Shown one piece after another: positions 1-9,900 of a stretch of 64,000 nt of DNA (position 1 is the stretch's first letter; the number at the start of each line of letters is the position of its first letter). The notes below the pieces were generated by a model that searched no databases, was not told the DNA's origin, and saw nothing but the letters and a program-made list of their open reading frames with translations. Source of the stretch: Lysinibacillus antri (lineage in GTDB: Bacteria > Bacillota > Bacilli > Bacillales_A > Planococcaceae); NCBI RefSeq assembly GCF_003977595.1, contig NZ_RYYR01000012.1, positions 1 to 64,000 on the forward strand, written 5' to 3'. A program made the position numbers and the translations under genes.

Positions 1-171
1 TATTAGCTCCGGTTTCCCGGAGTTATCCCCAACTATAGGGCAGGTTGCCCACGTGTTACTCACCCGTCCGCCGCTAACCTTTAGGAGCAAGCTCCTTAAG
101 GTCCGCTCGACTTGCATGTATTAGGCACGCCGCCAGCGTTCGTCCTGAGCCAGGATCAAACTCTCCATAAA
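1..171 (-). rRNA. 16S ribosomal RNA gene, 5' end only (partial)
   Basis: Read on the minus strand, this is the start of a bacterial 16S rRNA: the universal 27F region (AGAGTTTGATCCTGGCTCAG) begins near position 165 and is followed by the GCGGCGTGCCTAATACATGC block and the GGCGGACGGGTGAGTAACACGTGG block. The gene runs off the left edge. The 5' boundary is placed by analogy with Bacillus 16S, which starts a few bases before GGAGAG. The variable sequence fits low-GC Bacillales. Confidence 0.97.
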
Positions 172-275
172 AGAGAACTTGATAAAGCTCAAATTCTTTG
201 CTGGCATCAATTATGATGTCCAAATTTCGTTTCTCAACTTAATGAGAAACTTTATTTCATTAACGTTTTGTTGTT

Positions 276-291
276 CAGTTTTCAAAGTTCA
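276..291 (-). promoter_or_regulatory. boxA-like element in the rRNA leader
   Basis: On the minus strand this reads TGAACTTTGAAAACTG, close to the boxA leader element of Bacillus rRNA operons (TGTTCTTTGAAAACT). It lies between the last promoter and the 16S gene, where NusB/NusE-dependent antitermination complexes are loaded in known rrn operons. The assignment rests on sequence likeness and position. Confidence 0.6.
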
Positions 292-320
292 TTTCCGCTC
301 ATTCAAGCGACAACTTTTAT

Positions 321-349
321 ATCTTATCAATTTAAGTTGTATTTGTCAA
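321..349 (-). promoter_or_regulatory. rrn promoter, proximal (sigma-A type)
   Basis: Minus-strand -35 TTGACA (344-349), 17-bp spacer and -10 TAAGAT (321-326), about 150 bp upstream of the 16S gene. This is a near-consensus vegetative promoter and the best of three stacked here. Confidence 0.8.
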
Positions 350-397
350 CAATTAATTCTACAAAAGATTTCAATCTGTCGAAGTGACAGGAAAATC

Positions 398-426
398 ATT
401 GTAGCAAATATCACCCGGCATTTCAA
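398..426 (-). promoter_or_regulatory. rrn promoter, middle (sigma-A type)
   Basis: Minus-strand -35 TTGAAA (421-426), 17-bp spacer ending in TTTGC, and -10 TACAAT (398-403). It lies 77 bp upstream of the proximal promoter. The exact 17-bp spacing and good hexamers support it. Confidence 0.65.
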
Positions 427-483
427 TACATTTATACATTATTTTAAGAAGAAATGTATTAACTACCGTGCGACAACTTCTTA

Positions 484-512
484 ATAATAACAATAACTAC
501 CTTATCCGTCAA
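484..512 (-). promoter_or_regulatory. rrn promoter, distal (sigma-A type)
   Basis: Minus-strand -35 TTGACG (507-512), 17-bp spacer and -10 TATTAT (484-489). The spacer contains AAGGTAGTTAT, which recurs at 628-638 and inverted at 658-667, so a regulator could act here. The rest of the 171-691 gap shows no coding sequence. Confidence 0.6.
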
Positions 513-628
513 CATAAAATTATCAAAAGTTTCATTCATGCTTTTATTTATCGTTAGACAAGCTAATCTACTATAGTGAAGGTAGCTACATTCATTGAAA
601 ATCGTTAATCAGGACTTCAATCTAATTA

Positions 629-667
629 AGGTAGTTATCCTAGTACGACTAATTTGAATAACTACCT
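629..667. terminator. Inverted repeat after the Nudix gene, possible terminator
   Basis: Perfect 10-bp arms AGGTAGTTAT (629-638) and ATAACTACCT (658-667) enclose 19 bases just beyond the stop of the minus-strand Nudix gene. There is no real T-run on the minus strand, so it may be a weak terminator or a binding site; the arm sequence also occurs inside the distal rrn promoter. Confidence 0.35.
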
Positions 668-691
668 AAAAGTTATTAGTTTTATCATGCT

Positions 692-1306
692 CTATTTTAA
701 ACGTTCAATAAAGTATTTCAAAATTCTTGCTGTTAAACCCCAAATCGTATACTTATCATAATCATAGAACCATTCTTCCATTGTTCGCATTCTCCATTGA
801 TACTTATCACCATTCATAATTTTATGGAATGGAAAATCTGGTGAGGGTTTTGCTTCAATCGATACTTCGTGGAGATAAGGTTCATAATTTATTAAGTAGT
901 TAATAGGGACAGTGAAAATATACTCCACCTCATGTTTGTTATAGGAATGAAGTTGTGGAAAGTCCAGCGTTGCTACAAAAGGATATACGACAAACGAGGG
1001 AGAAACAACAAATGGACTTAATTCTCCAATCACTTTAATTGTAGAAGGGTCAACTCCTAATTCTTCATGAGTCTCTCTCAAAGCTGCATCTAATGGAGTC
1101 TTATCTGTCTGGTCAATTTTACCACCCGGAAAACTAATGTCCCCTGGTTGCTTTCTCATCTTCAAAGACCGCACTTCGAAAAGAATATGCCACTCTCCAT
1201 TCACTTGAACTAAAGGAATTAAGACTGCCGAACGAAAAGCCGTATCCTCTCCTATAAATAGAGGCTGATTTTGATTTAATTTACTTTTTAATTGATCTAT
1301 AATCAT
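692..1306 (-). CDS. Nudix hydrolase, CoA pyrophosphatase (NudL/YeaB-like)
   Basis: A 204-residue Nudix enzyme. The Nudix box is complete: GGK at about residue 62, then REThEELG. It is preceded by the block LKMRKQPGDISFPGG, which matches the UPF0035 signature that separates CoA pyrophosphatases from other Nudix enzymes. The family cleaves CoA and acyl-CoA to 3',5'-ADP and phosphopantetheine in the cytoplasm. The ATG at 1306 has GGAGGAGATTTT upstream. It stands alone between the rRNA promoters and the polysaccharide operon. The family call is firm; substrate preference is inferred from the signature. Confidence 0.85.
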   Translation of the reverse strand: MIIDQLKSKLNQNQPLFIGEDTAFRSAVLIPLVQVNGEWHILFEVRSLKMRKQPGDISFPGGKIDQTDKTPLDAALRETHEELGVDPSTIKVIGELSPFVVSPSFVVYPFVATLDFPQLHSYNKHEVEYIFTVPINYLINYEPYLHEVSIEAKPSPDFPFHKIMNGDKYQWRMRTMEEWFYDYDKYTIWGLTARILKYFIERLK

Positions 1307-1554
1307 AAAATCTCCTCCACTTACTTATATGATTTATACTTTTATATACTATGTTACCATTCTAGCATTCAATAAATACAAAAAAACAGTATCCTTTATA
1401 GAGATACTGGAATATAACATAGAACAGTTTTTTTATGTAGATTCAATTTCATCAATTATTATAGAAGCAAATAGTTATAATGTAAAAACTCAACAGGTAG
1501 ACCATGAACTTATTGATTAGCCTTTAATGTGTACCTACCTCTTTATCCAATAGA

Positions 1555-2940
1555 TTATGTGACCGAGTAATTAAAATCATTTACCTTTTCATAATTAGCT
1601 TCAATCGCTTCCCAATCTGTATAAAGTCGTATGATATCTTCCTCTATTAGGTAGTTACCTTGTTGAACTTCGATTATTTCGAGTTCTTCAATTGCTTTAA
1701 TGGCATGATAGTCTCCTGGTGGAATTTTCAACACATCCCCTGGACCCACTGTTATCATTTCATTATTAAGAATAAACAAACCTGTGCCTTTTAAAATCGT
1801 CCATACTTCTGAACGATGATGGTGATATTGATAGCTTAAGTTCTTCTCTTTGAAAATACAGATTCTTTTCGTTAAAACCTCTTCCTCGTTTGCTATTTTC
1901 GTATAGTCTAATACTTTGTACCAACCCCATCGTCTTTCTTCCACCATGGGCCGATGCATTTGAAGAACGGAATTTTTCACTTCATTACTTTGTTTTTTAT
2001 CACTTATTAAAATGCCATCTGGACTTGCCACAACAATACTATCATTGATGCCTATTACATGTATGGGAATATCCAATTCATTCATCACATGTGTATTACA
2101 GCAACTAGTAGAAAGACTTGCATTTCCGAAAACGTTAGCATCGAAATGTTCAGAAAGCACTTCCCATGTTCCTAAGTCCTGCCAAAGACCACTAAACTCA
2201 CTACAATAGATCTTGTTTTCCTGTTCAAGAACAACATAATCATAGCTCTTATTTGGTAGGAGATTGTAACACTCCACTATTTCCACATAACGGTTCGGTA
2301 ATTGATGTTTTGATAAAAAGTTTTGCATATGCTTTGCCCGGAACATGAATGTGCCGCTATTCCATAAACCACCTTGTGCAATATAGGTTTTTGCTAATTG
2401 TTCTGTCGGCTTTTCACGGAATGTTTTGACTTCTTTTATGCTAGCACTTTGATTTTCTGGAATAATGTACCCATACTGTTGAGAAGGAGATATCGGTTTA
2501 ATTCCCATCAGAAATACATTGGGGTTGAAGTTGTTAAACAGAGAAGCCATTTCAATTAACTTTTGGAAGAAATCAATATCGACATACGGATCTACTGGAA
2601 TGACGCAGATTAGGTCGTCTTCGGAAACTTGTTTTTTTTCTAGAAAATACATAGTCCCTAGGGCAATGGCTGGAAATGTATCTCTTTTTTCAGGTTCGAT
2701 GACTACTTCAATCTCCTGTTCTAATTGATGATAGATTTGTTCTATATAGATTTCAGAGGAAACAATGATTGTATCTTTTGCTAAATCTACCTCTTTTAAT
2801 TGCTTCCAAATTCTTTGAATCATGGACTCGCTCTCACCATTTTGATCCTTTAAGACTTTAAGAAATTGTTTTGACCGTACACTGTTTGACAAAGGCCATA
2901 ATCGTTTCCCGGAACCGCCACATAGTAGGATAATTTTCAT
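1555..2940 (-). CDS. manC: Mannose-1-phosphate guanylyltransferase / mannose-6-phosphate isomerase-type protein
   Basis: A 461-residue two-domain protein. The N-terminal nucleotidyltransferase carries GGSGKRLWP (residues 8-16) and KQF, the pyrophosphorylase signature, with NSGTF near residue 195. The C-terminal third is a type-II mannose-6-phosphate isomerase cupin with HHHRSEVW, GPGDVLKIPPG and a conserved YHAI. The family makes GDP-mannose from mannose-1-phosphate and GTP; the cupin half may add isomerase activity. It is the last gene of the polysaccharide operon and its ATG overlaps the upstream glycosyltransferase stop by 4 bp, so it is probably translationally coupled. GDP-mannose (or GDP-fucose derived from it) is thus a likely building block of the glycan. 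Confidence 0.88.
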   Translation of the reverse strand: MKIILLCGGSGKRLWPLSNSVRSKQFLKVLKDQNGESESMIQRIWKQLKEVDLAKDTIIVSSEIYIEQIYHQLEQEIEVVIEPEKRDTFPAIALGTMYFLEKKQVSEDDLICVIPVDPYVDIDFFQKLIEMASLFNNFNPNVFLMGIKPISPSQQYGYIIPENQSASIKEVKTFREKPTEQLAKTYIAQGGLWNSGTFMFRAKHMQNFLSKHQLPNRYVEIVECYNLLPNKSYDYVVLEQENKIYCSEFSGLWQDLGTWEVLSEHFDANVFGNASLSTSCCNTHVMNELDIPIHVIGINDSIVVASPDGILISDKKQSNEVKNSVLQMHRPMVEERRWGWYKVLDYTKIANEEEVLTKRICIFKEKNLSYQYHHHRSEVWTILKGTGLFILNNEMITVGPGDVLKIPPGDYHAIKAIEELEIIEVQQGNYLIEEDIIRLYTDWEAIEANYEKVNDFNYSVT

Positions 2941-3851
2941 TTCGTTTCCTCCTCCATCTTAAGCGGTTTCCGATTAGATTTTAACAACGATTGTATAGCC
3001 ACAGCGGTAAGGGCTATATACATAAAGAACATACCGGACGCCAATAAAGGATGCTTTACATAACGTTTTAAATTCCCTATCGAGTACAGTCCTATTCTAA
3101 AAAAGTACCAACGAGTTAATGCTTTTTTAAATCCCTGTTCTTCCGATTGAAAGGTTTTCGGCATCTGATTAAAATAATACGCCTTTTTGGAAATAATGTT
3201 CTTCAGCGTAACATGCCCTTCATCATGGTAAACTCCGCTGAAAATTGCTCTCCTTATAGTTCCGCCCTTTTCCAAATACCTTATCGTAGGTTGTATTTCT
3301 TCAAAGGCAATTTGTTTTTCATTCAAACCTTCTGAAGTTACATAAGCCTCCATTCTCCAAAATCTAGCCGCTTCGATCGAATTCGCACTAACTTTTTCAC
3401 TTTCGAAGTTGACTGTTTCCCGCTCAAACACTTTTACTTTAGAAAAGAAATTTGTATATTCTGTTCGCGGTATCTCAGGAATAACCAATCCACCGACATC
3501 AGGATACTCTTGTAAATATTGAACACAAGAGTAGATGAGACCTTCTAGAAGGATCATGTCAGAATCAATGAAGTATAGATAAGCTGCCTTGTGCTCCATT
3601 GCTTTTGTAATGGCTTCTTTTCTTGCGATTCCGCGCTCTTGATGTGGGAGACTAATAATATATAAATTTTTATATTTCAGTGCCAACTGATTTAAAATAG
3701 TTAGTGTTTCGTCCGTCGATCCGTCATCGGCAACGACTACTTCGAGGTTTGGATAATCTTGTTCTAAGCAACTTTCAAGGCATTTAGAAATGATTGTTTC
3801 ATTATTATAGGTTGATAAAGTAATGCAGACTTTATCTTTCATTATTACCAC
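2937..3851 (-). CDS. Family 2 glycosyltransferase with C-terminal membrane segment
   Basis: A 304-residue GT-A enzyme. It starts with ITLSTYNNE, followed by VVADDGSTDET (about residues 39-49) and the metal-binding DSD in YFIDSDMIL (about residue 96), all GT2 hallmarks. A hydrophobic stretch near residues 268-290 suggests membrane attachment at the end of the protein. It lies between a GT4 gene (7-bp gap) and manC (4-bp overlap) in the c-di-GMP-controlled operon, so it probably adds a sugar to the lipid-linked repeat unit. The sugar donor cannot be read from the sequence. Confidence 0.85.
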   Translation of the reverse strand: MVIMKDKVCITLSTYNNETIISKCLESCLEQDYPNLEVVVADDGSTDETLTILNQLALKYKNLYIISLPHQERGIARKEAITKAMEHKAAYLYFIDSDMILLEGLIYSCVQYLQEYPDVGGLVIPEIPRTEYTNFFSKVKVFERETVNFESEKVSANSIEAARFWRMEAYVTSEGLNEKQIAFEEIQPTIRYLEKGGTIRRAIFSGVYHDEGHVTLKNIISKKAYYFNQMPKTFQSEEQGFKKALTRWYFFRIGLYSIGNLKRYVKHPLLASGMFFMYIALTAVAIQSLLKSNRKPLKMEEETK

Positions 3852-3858
3852 CCTTTTC

Positions 3859-4995
3859 TCATGACAATTCTCTCATAAAATTAATAAATTCATTGCCTGT
3901 ATGATTCCAATGTAACCTCTTTGAGAAATCATAAGCCTGTTGACGTTTTATCTCGTACTCGTGTGGATTACGAATAATTGATAACATCGTTTGCGAAAGA
4001 GCTTTAATATCCTTTTTAGGTACTAAATAGCCAGCTTTTCCATTATCCACAGCATCTTTTACTCCATAAGTGTTATATACAATACTTGGTGTACCAACAA
4101 CTGCCGCCTCTGAAATAGTCAATCCCCATCCTTCTCTTAACGAAGGAAACAATAACGCATGAGCACGACTCATATATTGTAATTTTTCTTCTTCATTTAC
4201 AAATCCAAACAATGTAACGTCTTTATTCTCATTCGCATTTCCAATAGTTAAATGCGCTTGATTTGAGATTTCTCCTAATACGGTTTGAACATATTGCATA
4301 TCTGGTTTTCCAATAATCCAAAGTTTCGCATCTGGTAAATTCTTTTTAACTTCAATAAACGCTTTTAAAGCATCATCTATTCCTTTATATGGAACCATTC
4401 TTCCTACATAGACGAATGTAGGCGATGCTTCCTTTTCATAAAACATCTCTTTACTCCAAGGTTCAAAATCTAATCCTTCAGGCAATACTTTCACCTTTTG
4501 TCGTTGAAAGCCGAGGTCAAGAAGGTTCTCCCTTGTTGAATTGGAAACGGTCATTGTTAAATCATTTTTATTTAATTTCAATAATAATGGCTCCAATAAA
4601 TATCCAATAACATTCACTGGAAACTTCGAATTATAAAACCAAATTTCACGCGTCAACTGATGAATGAAAAACACTCTTTGGTTAGAAGGAACCCAAAATT
4701 TTGTCAAAAAGCGATGTGTATTACATTGATCTACAACAAAATCAAAAGTATTTGCTCTATAGTACTTTCTTGCATAATGAATTACCGTAGTAAGTGATCC
4801 CTCTCGTTTATATAAAACCCCATCAATTCGTTCTTCCTCTTTTGCCCCATCAAACATTGGAGAGAAATGGACAATCTCGTAACCCGCATGTACCGCTCTT
4901 TTCAGCATTTCATGAGTAAATAATTCTGCTCCACCTTTTTTAGGATGATGAATGTCGCGCCATGATAAAAACAACAATCGTTTCTTTCTCGTCAT
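3859..4995 (-). CDS. Family 4 (GT-B) glycosyltransferase
   Basis: A 378-residue retaining GT-B enzyme. The N-terminal acceptor half starts with a basic KKRLLFLSW strand and contains KKGGAELF. The C-terminal half has FVYVGRMVPYKG (about residue 195) and the EX7E nucleotide-sugar motif in REGWGLTISEAA (about residue 287), then GTPSIVYN. It is predicted to transfer a sugar from an NDP donor to the growing glycan at the inner face of the membrane. Its start overlaps the stop of the flippase gene by 4 bp (ATGA). Given manC downstream, a mannosyl donor is possible but not shown. Confidence 0.87.
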   Translation of the reverse strand: MTRKKRLLFLSWRDIHHPKKGGAELFTHEMLKRAVHAGYEIVHFSPMFDGAKEEERIDGVLYKREGSLTTVIHYARKYYRANTFDFVVDQCNTHRFLTKFWVPSNQRVFFIHQLTREIWFYNSKFPVNVIGYLLEPLLLKLNKNDLTMTVSNSTRENLLDLGFQRQKVKVLPEGLDFEPWSKEMFYEKEASPTFVYVGRMVPYKGIDDALKAFIEVKKNLPDAKLWIIGKPDMQYVQTVLGEISNQAHLTIGNANENKDVTLFGFVNEEEKLQYMSRAHALLFPSLREGWGLTISEAAVVGTPSIVYNTYGVKDAVDNGKAGYLVPKKDIKALSQTMLSIIRNPHEYEIKRQQAYDFSKRLHWNHTGNEFINFMRELS

Positions 4996-6221
4996 TGCAG
5001 TTTCGCCTCTTTTCGTCCCAATTTAATAAAGTGATAGAATAGTAGAATTGCCATTAAAAGATAGGTTAGTAGTTGGATGAACATTATATGTAATAGGCCA
5101 TCGTGAAAAATTAATGTAAGAAATATATAAACGATTGCGCCACATGCAAAAATTTTTATATAACCTTTGCTATCATAAGCAATTAATAGATTAGTAAGAA
5201 TTACTGAGATTAATAAAAAGGTATAGATCAGACTTGAGAAACCTAAATAATTTTGAATTTCTATATAATCTTCTGGTAAAAATAGTGAAAGCCATTTTGA
5301 TACCCATACTTGATAAAATAGTGCTATTGTACATCCAAAAGCCAAAACAATTCCTAGCCATTTATAAGTAGTTTTTATTATTTTAGTACCATCATTTATT
5401 GAACGTACCATTTTAGGAAACCAAAGATAGACAAGAGCCGTTCCAAATATTAAATGTAATTGCCCTATTTTTATAGTAACCGCATATATACCAGCCATTT
5501 CATTCAAATACCAATTAACTACAACCATGTCTATAGAATTAAAAAAAGAAAAGAAAAATTGTGCTGTAATTATTGACCAAATCGATAAATAGACTCCTCT
5601 AAGTGTCTTCAATTCATCGATTGTTTCTAACTCATAATGTGGTTTATTGATCACTTTACAAAAAATAAAAGCTCCTATATGTCCAAGTAATGTTGAAAAT
5701 AAAACTAATGGTATGGACGATGTGAATAATAACAGTGGGACAACGATTAGGATTTTAATTCCAATATCAATACACAAACTAATCGCTAAATGTATAAAAC
5801 GCTCTTGCCCCTGCATAATTCCTCTCTCTAAACTTAAAAAAATAGCTATACAAGTAATAAGGCCTATGATCCCTACAGCGAGAGGAGTTGTTTGTAAAAC
5901 ATTTGATAAGAATGGGTTTAATAGCAAGAATGGTATAGTAAGAACCAGTACTATTCTTTTAGCGGAACTAACAATATCCCTGTAGTTACTTTCACGGCTA
6001 TTAACAACCTTTGTTACATAAATTTGATAGGAAAAACCTAGAACATATGTGAGTGCTAAAAAGGACAAGAGTGCATTTAATTTCCCATATGCTTCTTGAG
6101 GAAACATCCAACTCATATAAAAAAATAATGAAAAAGTAATTCCATTTAAAAAAATATCGACAATCATATAAATAGAACGTTGCTTCTTCAGAAAATTTAT
6201 TCCTCCTTTTGACTGTTGCAC
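4992..6221 (-). CDS. Wzx-like polysaccharide flippase
   Basis: A 409-residue, almost wholly hydrophobic protein with about twelve predicted membrane segments, starting at the segment IYMIVDIFLNGITFSLFFYM and with RGIMQGQERF in the middle. This fits the MOP/PST (Wzx, RfbX) flippase superfamily that moves undecaprenyl-linked oligosaccharides across the membrane. The GTG at 6221 has only a modest ribosome-binding site (AGAGAGG). A much better AAAGGAGG lies just inside the frame, before a CTG codon at residue 11, so the true start is uncertain. It sits between a methyltransferase and a GT4 gene in the polysaccharide operon. Confidence 0.8.
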   Translation of the reverse strand: MQQSKGGINFLKKQRSIYMIVDIFLNGITFSLFFYMSWMFPQEAYGKLNALLSFLALTYVLGFSYQIYVTKVVNSRESNYRDIVSSAKRIVLVLTIPFLLLNPFLSNVLQTTPLAVGIIGLITCIAIFLSLERGIMQGQERFIHLAISLCIDIGIKILIVVPLLLFTSSIPLVLFSTLLGHIGAFIFCKVINKPHYELETIDELKTLRGVYLSIWSIITAQFFFSFFNSIDMVVVNWYLNEMAGIYAVTIKIGQLHLIFGTALVYLWFPKMVRSINDGTKIIKTTYKWLGIVLAFGCTIALFYQVWVSKWLSLFLPEDYIEIQNYLGFSSLIYTFLLISVILTNLLIAYDSKGYIKIFACGAIVYIFLTLIFHDGLLHIMFIQLLTYLLMAILLFYHFIKLGRKEAKLQ

Positions 6222-6252
6222 TCGCTTTATACCTCTCTTTTACAGGTTTTCT

Positions 6253-6954
6253 TTATTTAAAAGGACCTTTTCTCATCTTAATAAAAATAATAAAGTTTCC
6301 ATTTTTCTTTTGATATTCCTGACTCCTCTTATGATTCAAATAGTCATTAAAAAATGGGTTTCTTCTGAATAACCATTTTGAAATATAGAAGTTCCAAAGA
6401 TATGCAATCTCCCACCAAGAACCTTTTACCTCAATTTTCTCTATTTTAAAATCAAACTTACTACTAATACTCTCCAATTTACTTTTAGAGTAATGTCTGT
6501 GCCCTATTAACCACCATGCAGGGTCTAAAATAGTTGAGAAAAAGCTTCGAAAAGGGGTTGATAAATAAAATACACCGTTATCCTTTAACACTCGGCTAAC
6601 TTCAAAAAACATTTTCTCCTCTGTATCTTTTGGAATATGTTCGATTACTTCCCATGAAACTACCGAGTGAAAGCTCTCATTTGGAAAAGGGATTTGAATT
6701 CCACTGCCCACGTGAAATTCTGCCCTTTCATCCTTTATATATTTTCTAGCTGTCTTAAGGTCTTGATCAGTTATTTCAATGCCAGATATTTTGTTTACAC
6801 CTTTTTTTATGGCATTTAATTCAAACCATCCGTAGCCACATCCAATATCGAGGACATCCTTCCCCTTAATATCCTCATCATCGACGTACTGAACTGTGTA
6901 TAGAAGGCGCCCTTGTAGTTCTAAATCTGGCCGGGTATTGGTAATGTTTTTCAA
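6253..6954 (-). CDS. Class I SAM-dependent methyltransferase
   Basis: A 233-residue Rossmann-fold methyltransferase. Motif I is VLDIGCGYGWF (about residues 34-44), the acidic end of strand 2 is GIEI, and the post-motif SWEVIEHIP is typical of the UbiE/Methyltransf_11 group. TTG start at 6954 with AAGGGGGG six bases upstream. In a polysaccharide operon it may O-methylate a sugar or cap the chain end, as known for some O-antigen clusters; the substrate is inference. It is one of two non-identical methyltransferases in the operon. Confidence 0.83.
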   Translation of the reverse strand: MKNITNTRPDLELQGRLLYTVQYVDDEDIKGKDVLDIGCGYGWFELNAIKKGVNKISGIEITDQDLKTARKYIKDERAEFHVGSGIQIPFPNESFHSVVSWEVIEHIPKDTEEKMFFEVSRVLKDNGVFYLSTPFRSFFSTILDPAWWLIGHRHYSKSKLESISSKFDFKIEKIEVKGSWWEIAYLWNFYISKWLFRRNPFFNDYLNHKRSQEYQKKNGNFIIFIKMRKGPFK

Positions 6955-6999
6955 AGTAATCCCCCCTTTCTTTTCATTATTAAACTATCTAATTCACAA

Positions 7000-9900
7000 C
7001 TACTCTCTTTTTATTCGAACTCTCTTCTGAAACAATGAATTTTCTATACATAAAAAGAATAGTAAGATAATTGAAGCAATCACTAACAATACTAGGCCTA
7101 TAAAATAAGGAATTTGCATAGCACGTACTATTTTAATAGAACCAGTAAGGGATTCCTTTCCAATATAAAATCCATTGTGGAAGAAATTAATGATGTATGG
7201 ATTTTTAACATCATCCCCATATAACCGCCATACTCCCTGATAAGCTTCATTATGAATGGCATATTCAGTTTCCTTCAAAACGATATGACCATTACTTTCT
7301 TTAACATTGCCAACTACATCTTCTAACTGATTTTCAGGCAATAAATGCGAGCTTTCTATTTTTACAAGAGAATCAACCGGATACATTCTTGCTTCATCTA
7401 ATCTAAATAGACCACTTTCATCATTTTTCCCTTTAAATAAGAACGTTGGTTGAACAAAACCGTCCTGTTCTACTTTAATAACTACATACATCTGGTTAGA
7501 TGATCCTTCTAATACTGTTGATTTATATAATTGCTTTTCATTGTTAAGTAATTGCAACTTTCCATGCATCTCTTCAACACCCGTATGGTGAAGATTAAAT
7601 TCAAATATATAGCGCTCTCCCTTTTTGACCTCTACTGGATCTGTTGTATAAATAATCCACTGCTTACTCTCAGTTGGCTCATTTGCAAATTGGATTGCTC
7701 CATTTACCTCTACTTTATTCAGATTTATCTGCGCTTCTTCATACCCCATATTTGCAAAGCGGATTGCTTGTTCATCCGAACCTACCAACTCTTTAGGGAC
7801 AATAATTTCTCCAAGTTCTAAAACATGGGTTGTATTTTTATCTATCGAATTCGAAACATTAGACACTGCAGTTATTTCAATTTGATAACTTCCCTTTTCT
7901 AAAAAAACAGGACTAAAATCATAACGTTCCATCGACCAACTAGTATCTTGTATCTCGCTCATGGACAAATAATATTGATTGGGTGAATTATTTACTTCAC
8001 CAACAGTATTTTGGAAATTTCGTGCTAGCGCTTTTTTTCCCGGATTACCGTCTTCATAGATTGTCTTACCATTTCTTAAAATTTTATAATGTAGAGAATG
8101 ATTCTCCATAACATTTCCTATGATTGACGGAGTAAAGGATTGGTCAAATAAAATATCTACATTCTTCACCATTTTTCCATTTACCATTGGTATGACGCTA
8201 TCTTCAATACTGCTTGGCGTAGTATATTTTTCTTTAAAAATTGTTGTATCAATTTCATCTCTCACTGTATAATCCGTTCTTATCAAAGACGTATCTATTT
8301 GTATGCCTTTCAACTTGGTCTCAGCATTTAGTTTTATTTCCTCAAACTTAGATGAAGGGATTGCTACAATTGAATTAATACTTGTTAATCCATCACTAGG
8401 GATAATTTCTAATTCTCCATTTCCAAAAGGTATATCCCCCAGATCTGTCCAAACGAATCGATCTTTTCCATTTTTTGTATTAACTTGAATAGAAGATTTT
8501 CCAGTTGTAAAAGTAGTCGTACCACCTACTTTTGAATGAAACATTCTAACAAGAATACGATAAGACTTTTCTTCTTTTTCTCTAAGTGGCAAAATAAATT
8601 TGTTTTGTACACCAGCATCTGATAAATTTGATATTTCAAAGTCATGAATCCAAAGATATGTTGGTTTTGAATCATATTGATTTGATAAGATATCTATTCT
8701 AAAAAATCTGGCTTCGACTGGTATAACAAAGTCGTTGAAAAATTCAGACTGGTTATATTCTGAAAGCACATTACTGGATGAAACGAATCCCACTTGAATT
8801 TCTTCAGATTCCTTATTAAAGAAACGCACCTTAAAATGGACAGAACCCGCATTAACTCCAGACATTTTCACACGAATTCTTAAAAACTTCGAAAGATTCA
8901 TCTCCTTTAAATCAACTAGCTTTGAACGAGCAACGTTCCATAACTCCCCATTAGCATCTTTTGACTGAACTATTCCTTCTAGTGCAGCACTTTCACGATT
9001 ATTTTCTAAAAAAGGAGTAAGCCTAAATACATCTTCATTTTCTGGTTCAAAAAAATCATTCAGAATATCTTCCATTGTAATAAGAGGCTTCCCTTTATAA
9101 GATAATACTTTGTGAGGCTCAATATTTAACTTATATGGAGCATAGGTATACATTAATCCTTTTCCATAATCATAATCCCAATTGTTATTTAATTGATTCA
9201 TCTTCAAGGTCCAAAACCAATCAGCTTCTTGAACACGAGTTTTTCCCCATCCCTTATATGGATTCCCTGTATTGATATAGTCAAATGGATAGTATGCATA
9301 TTTTTCATCTATATATGGAATGATAAAATCTAAATAGGAATCTCCTACTAGAAGTGTATTTTCATTTAAAGGTGGTTGTTGCTTCTGTAATTGCGCCCAA
9401 AATAATCCTGTATCCGTTGCTGAAACATTCAAATCTTTTTTATAATCTAATAGTGAAAAAATATTTGGTATTTGCTTTGTTGAATAGATTAATTTATTGA
9501 CACCATGTACATTACTATCATCTGCCAATGTTTTATATAAAGTAAACACATCATCTTCATAATGCTTTTCTAAATCTTGTTGTTGTTCTAGTACATTTTT
9601 ATTAAACGCTTGCCTTTCTTCATGTCCATACACATCTTGATGAAAGCCTACCTCATTAAAACCCATCCAAGATATAAATTCCCCTAAATGTTGTGCCGTA
9701 CCCCTATCTAAAAGATGCTGAAGATAGGTAGATGTATATCGCACCATCCCATGGTTGTTTTCATTCTGAAATATTGTTGGTTTTTTACTAGAATAGAGAT
9801 GGAAATCACTGCTTGCTTTTATAAGTTCACTATTTTCTGTATCATTCCAATCAAAACTAGATATTCCATTGGATAACAACATATGTTCCAGCGTTGGGAT

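Noticed and set aside
179-484. 101-residue open frame on the plus strand upstream of the 16S gene
   Set aside because: It lies antisense over the three rrn promoters and the leader, has no ribosome-binding site and encodes an unlikely, Phe/Ile/Lys-rich sequence.
1329-1520. 63-residue open frame on the plus strand
   Set aside because: No ribosome-binding site directly before the ATG and low-complexity AT-rich composition; treated as chance.
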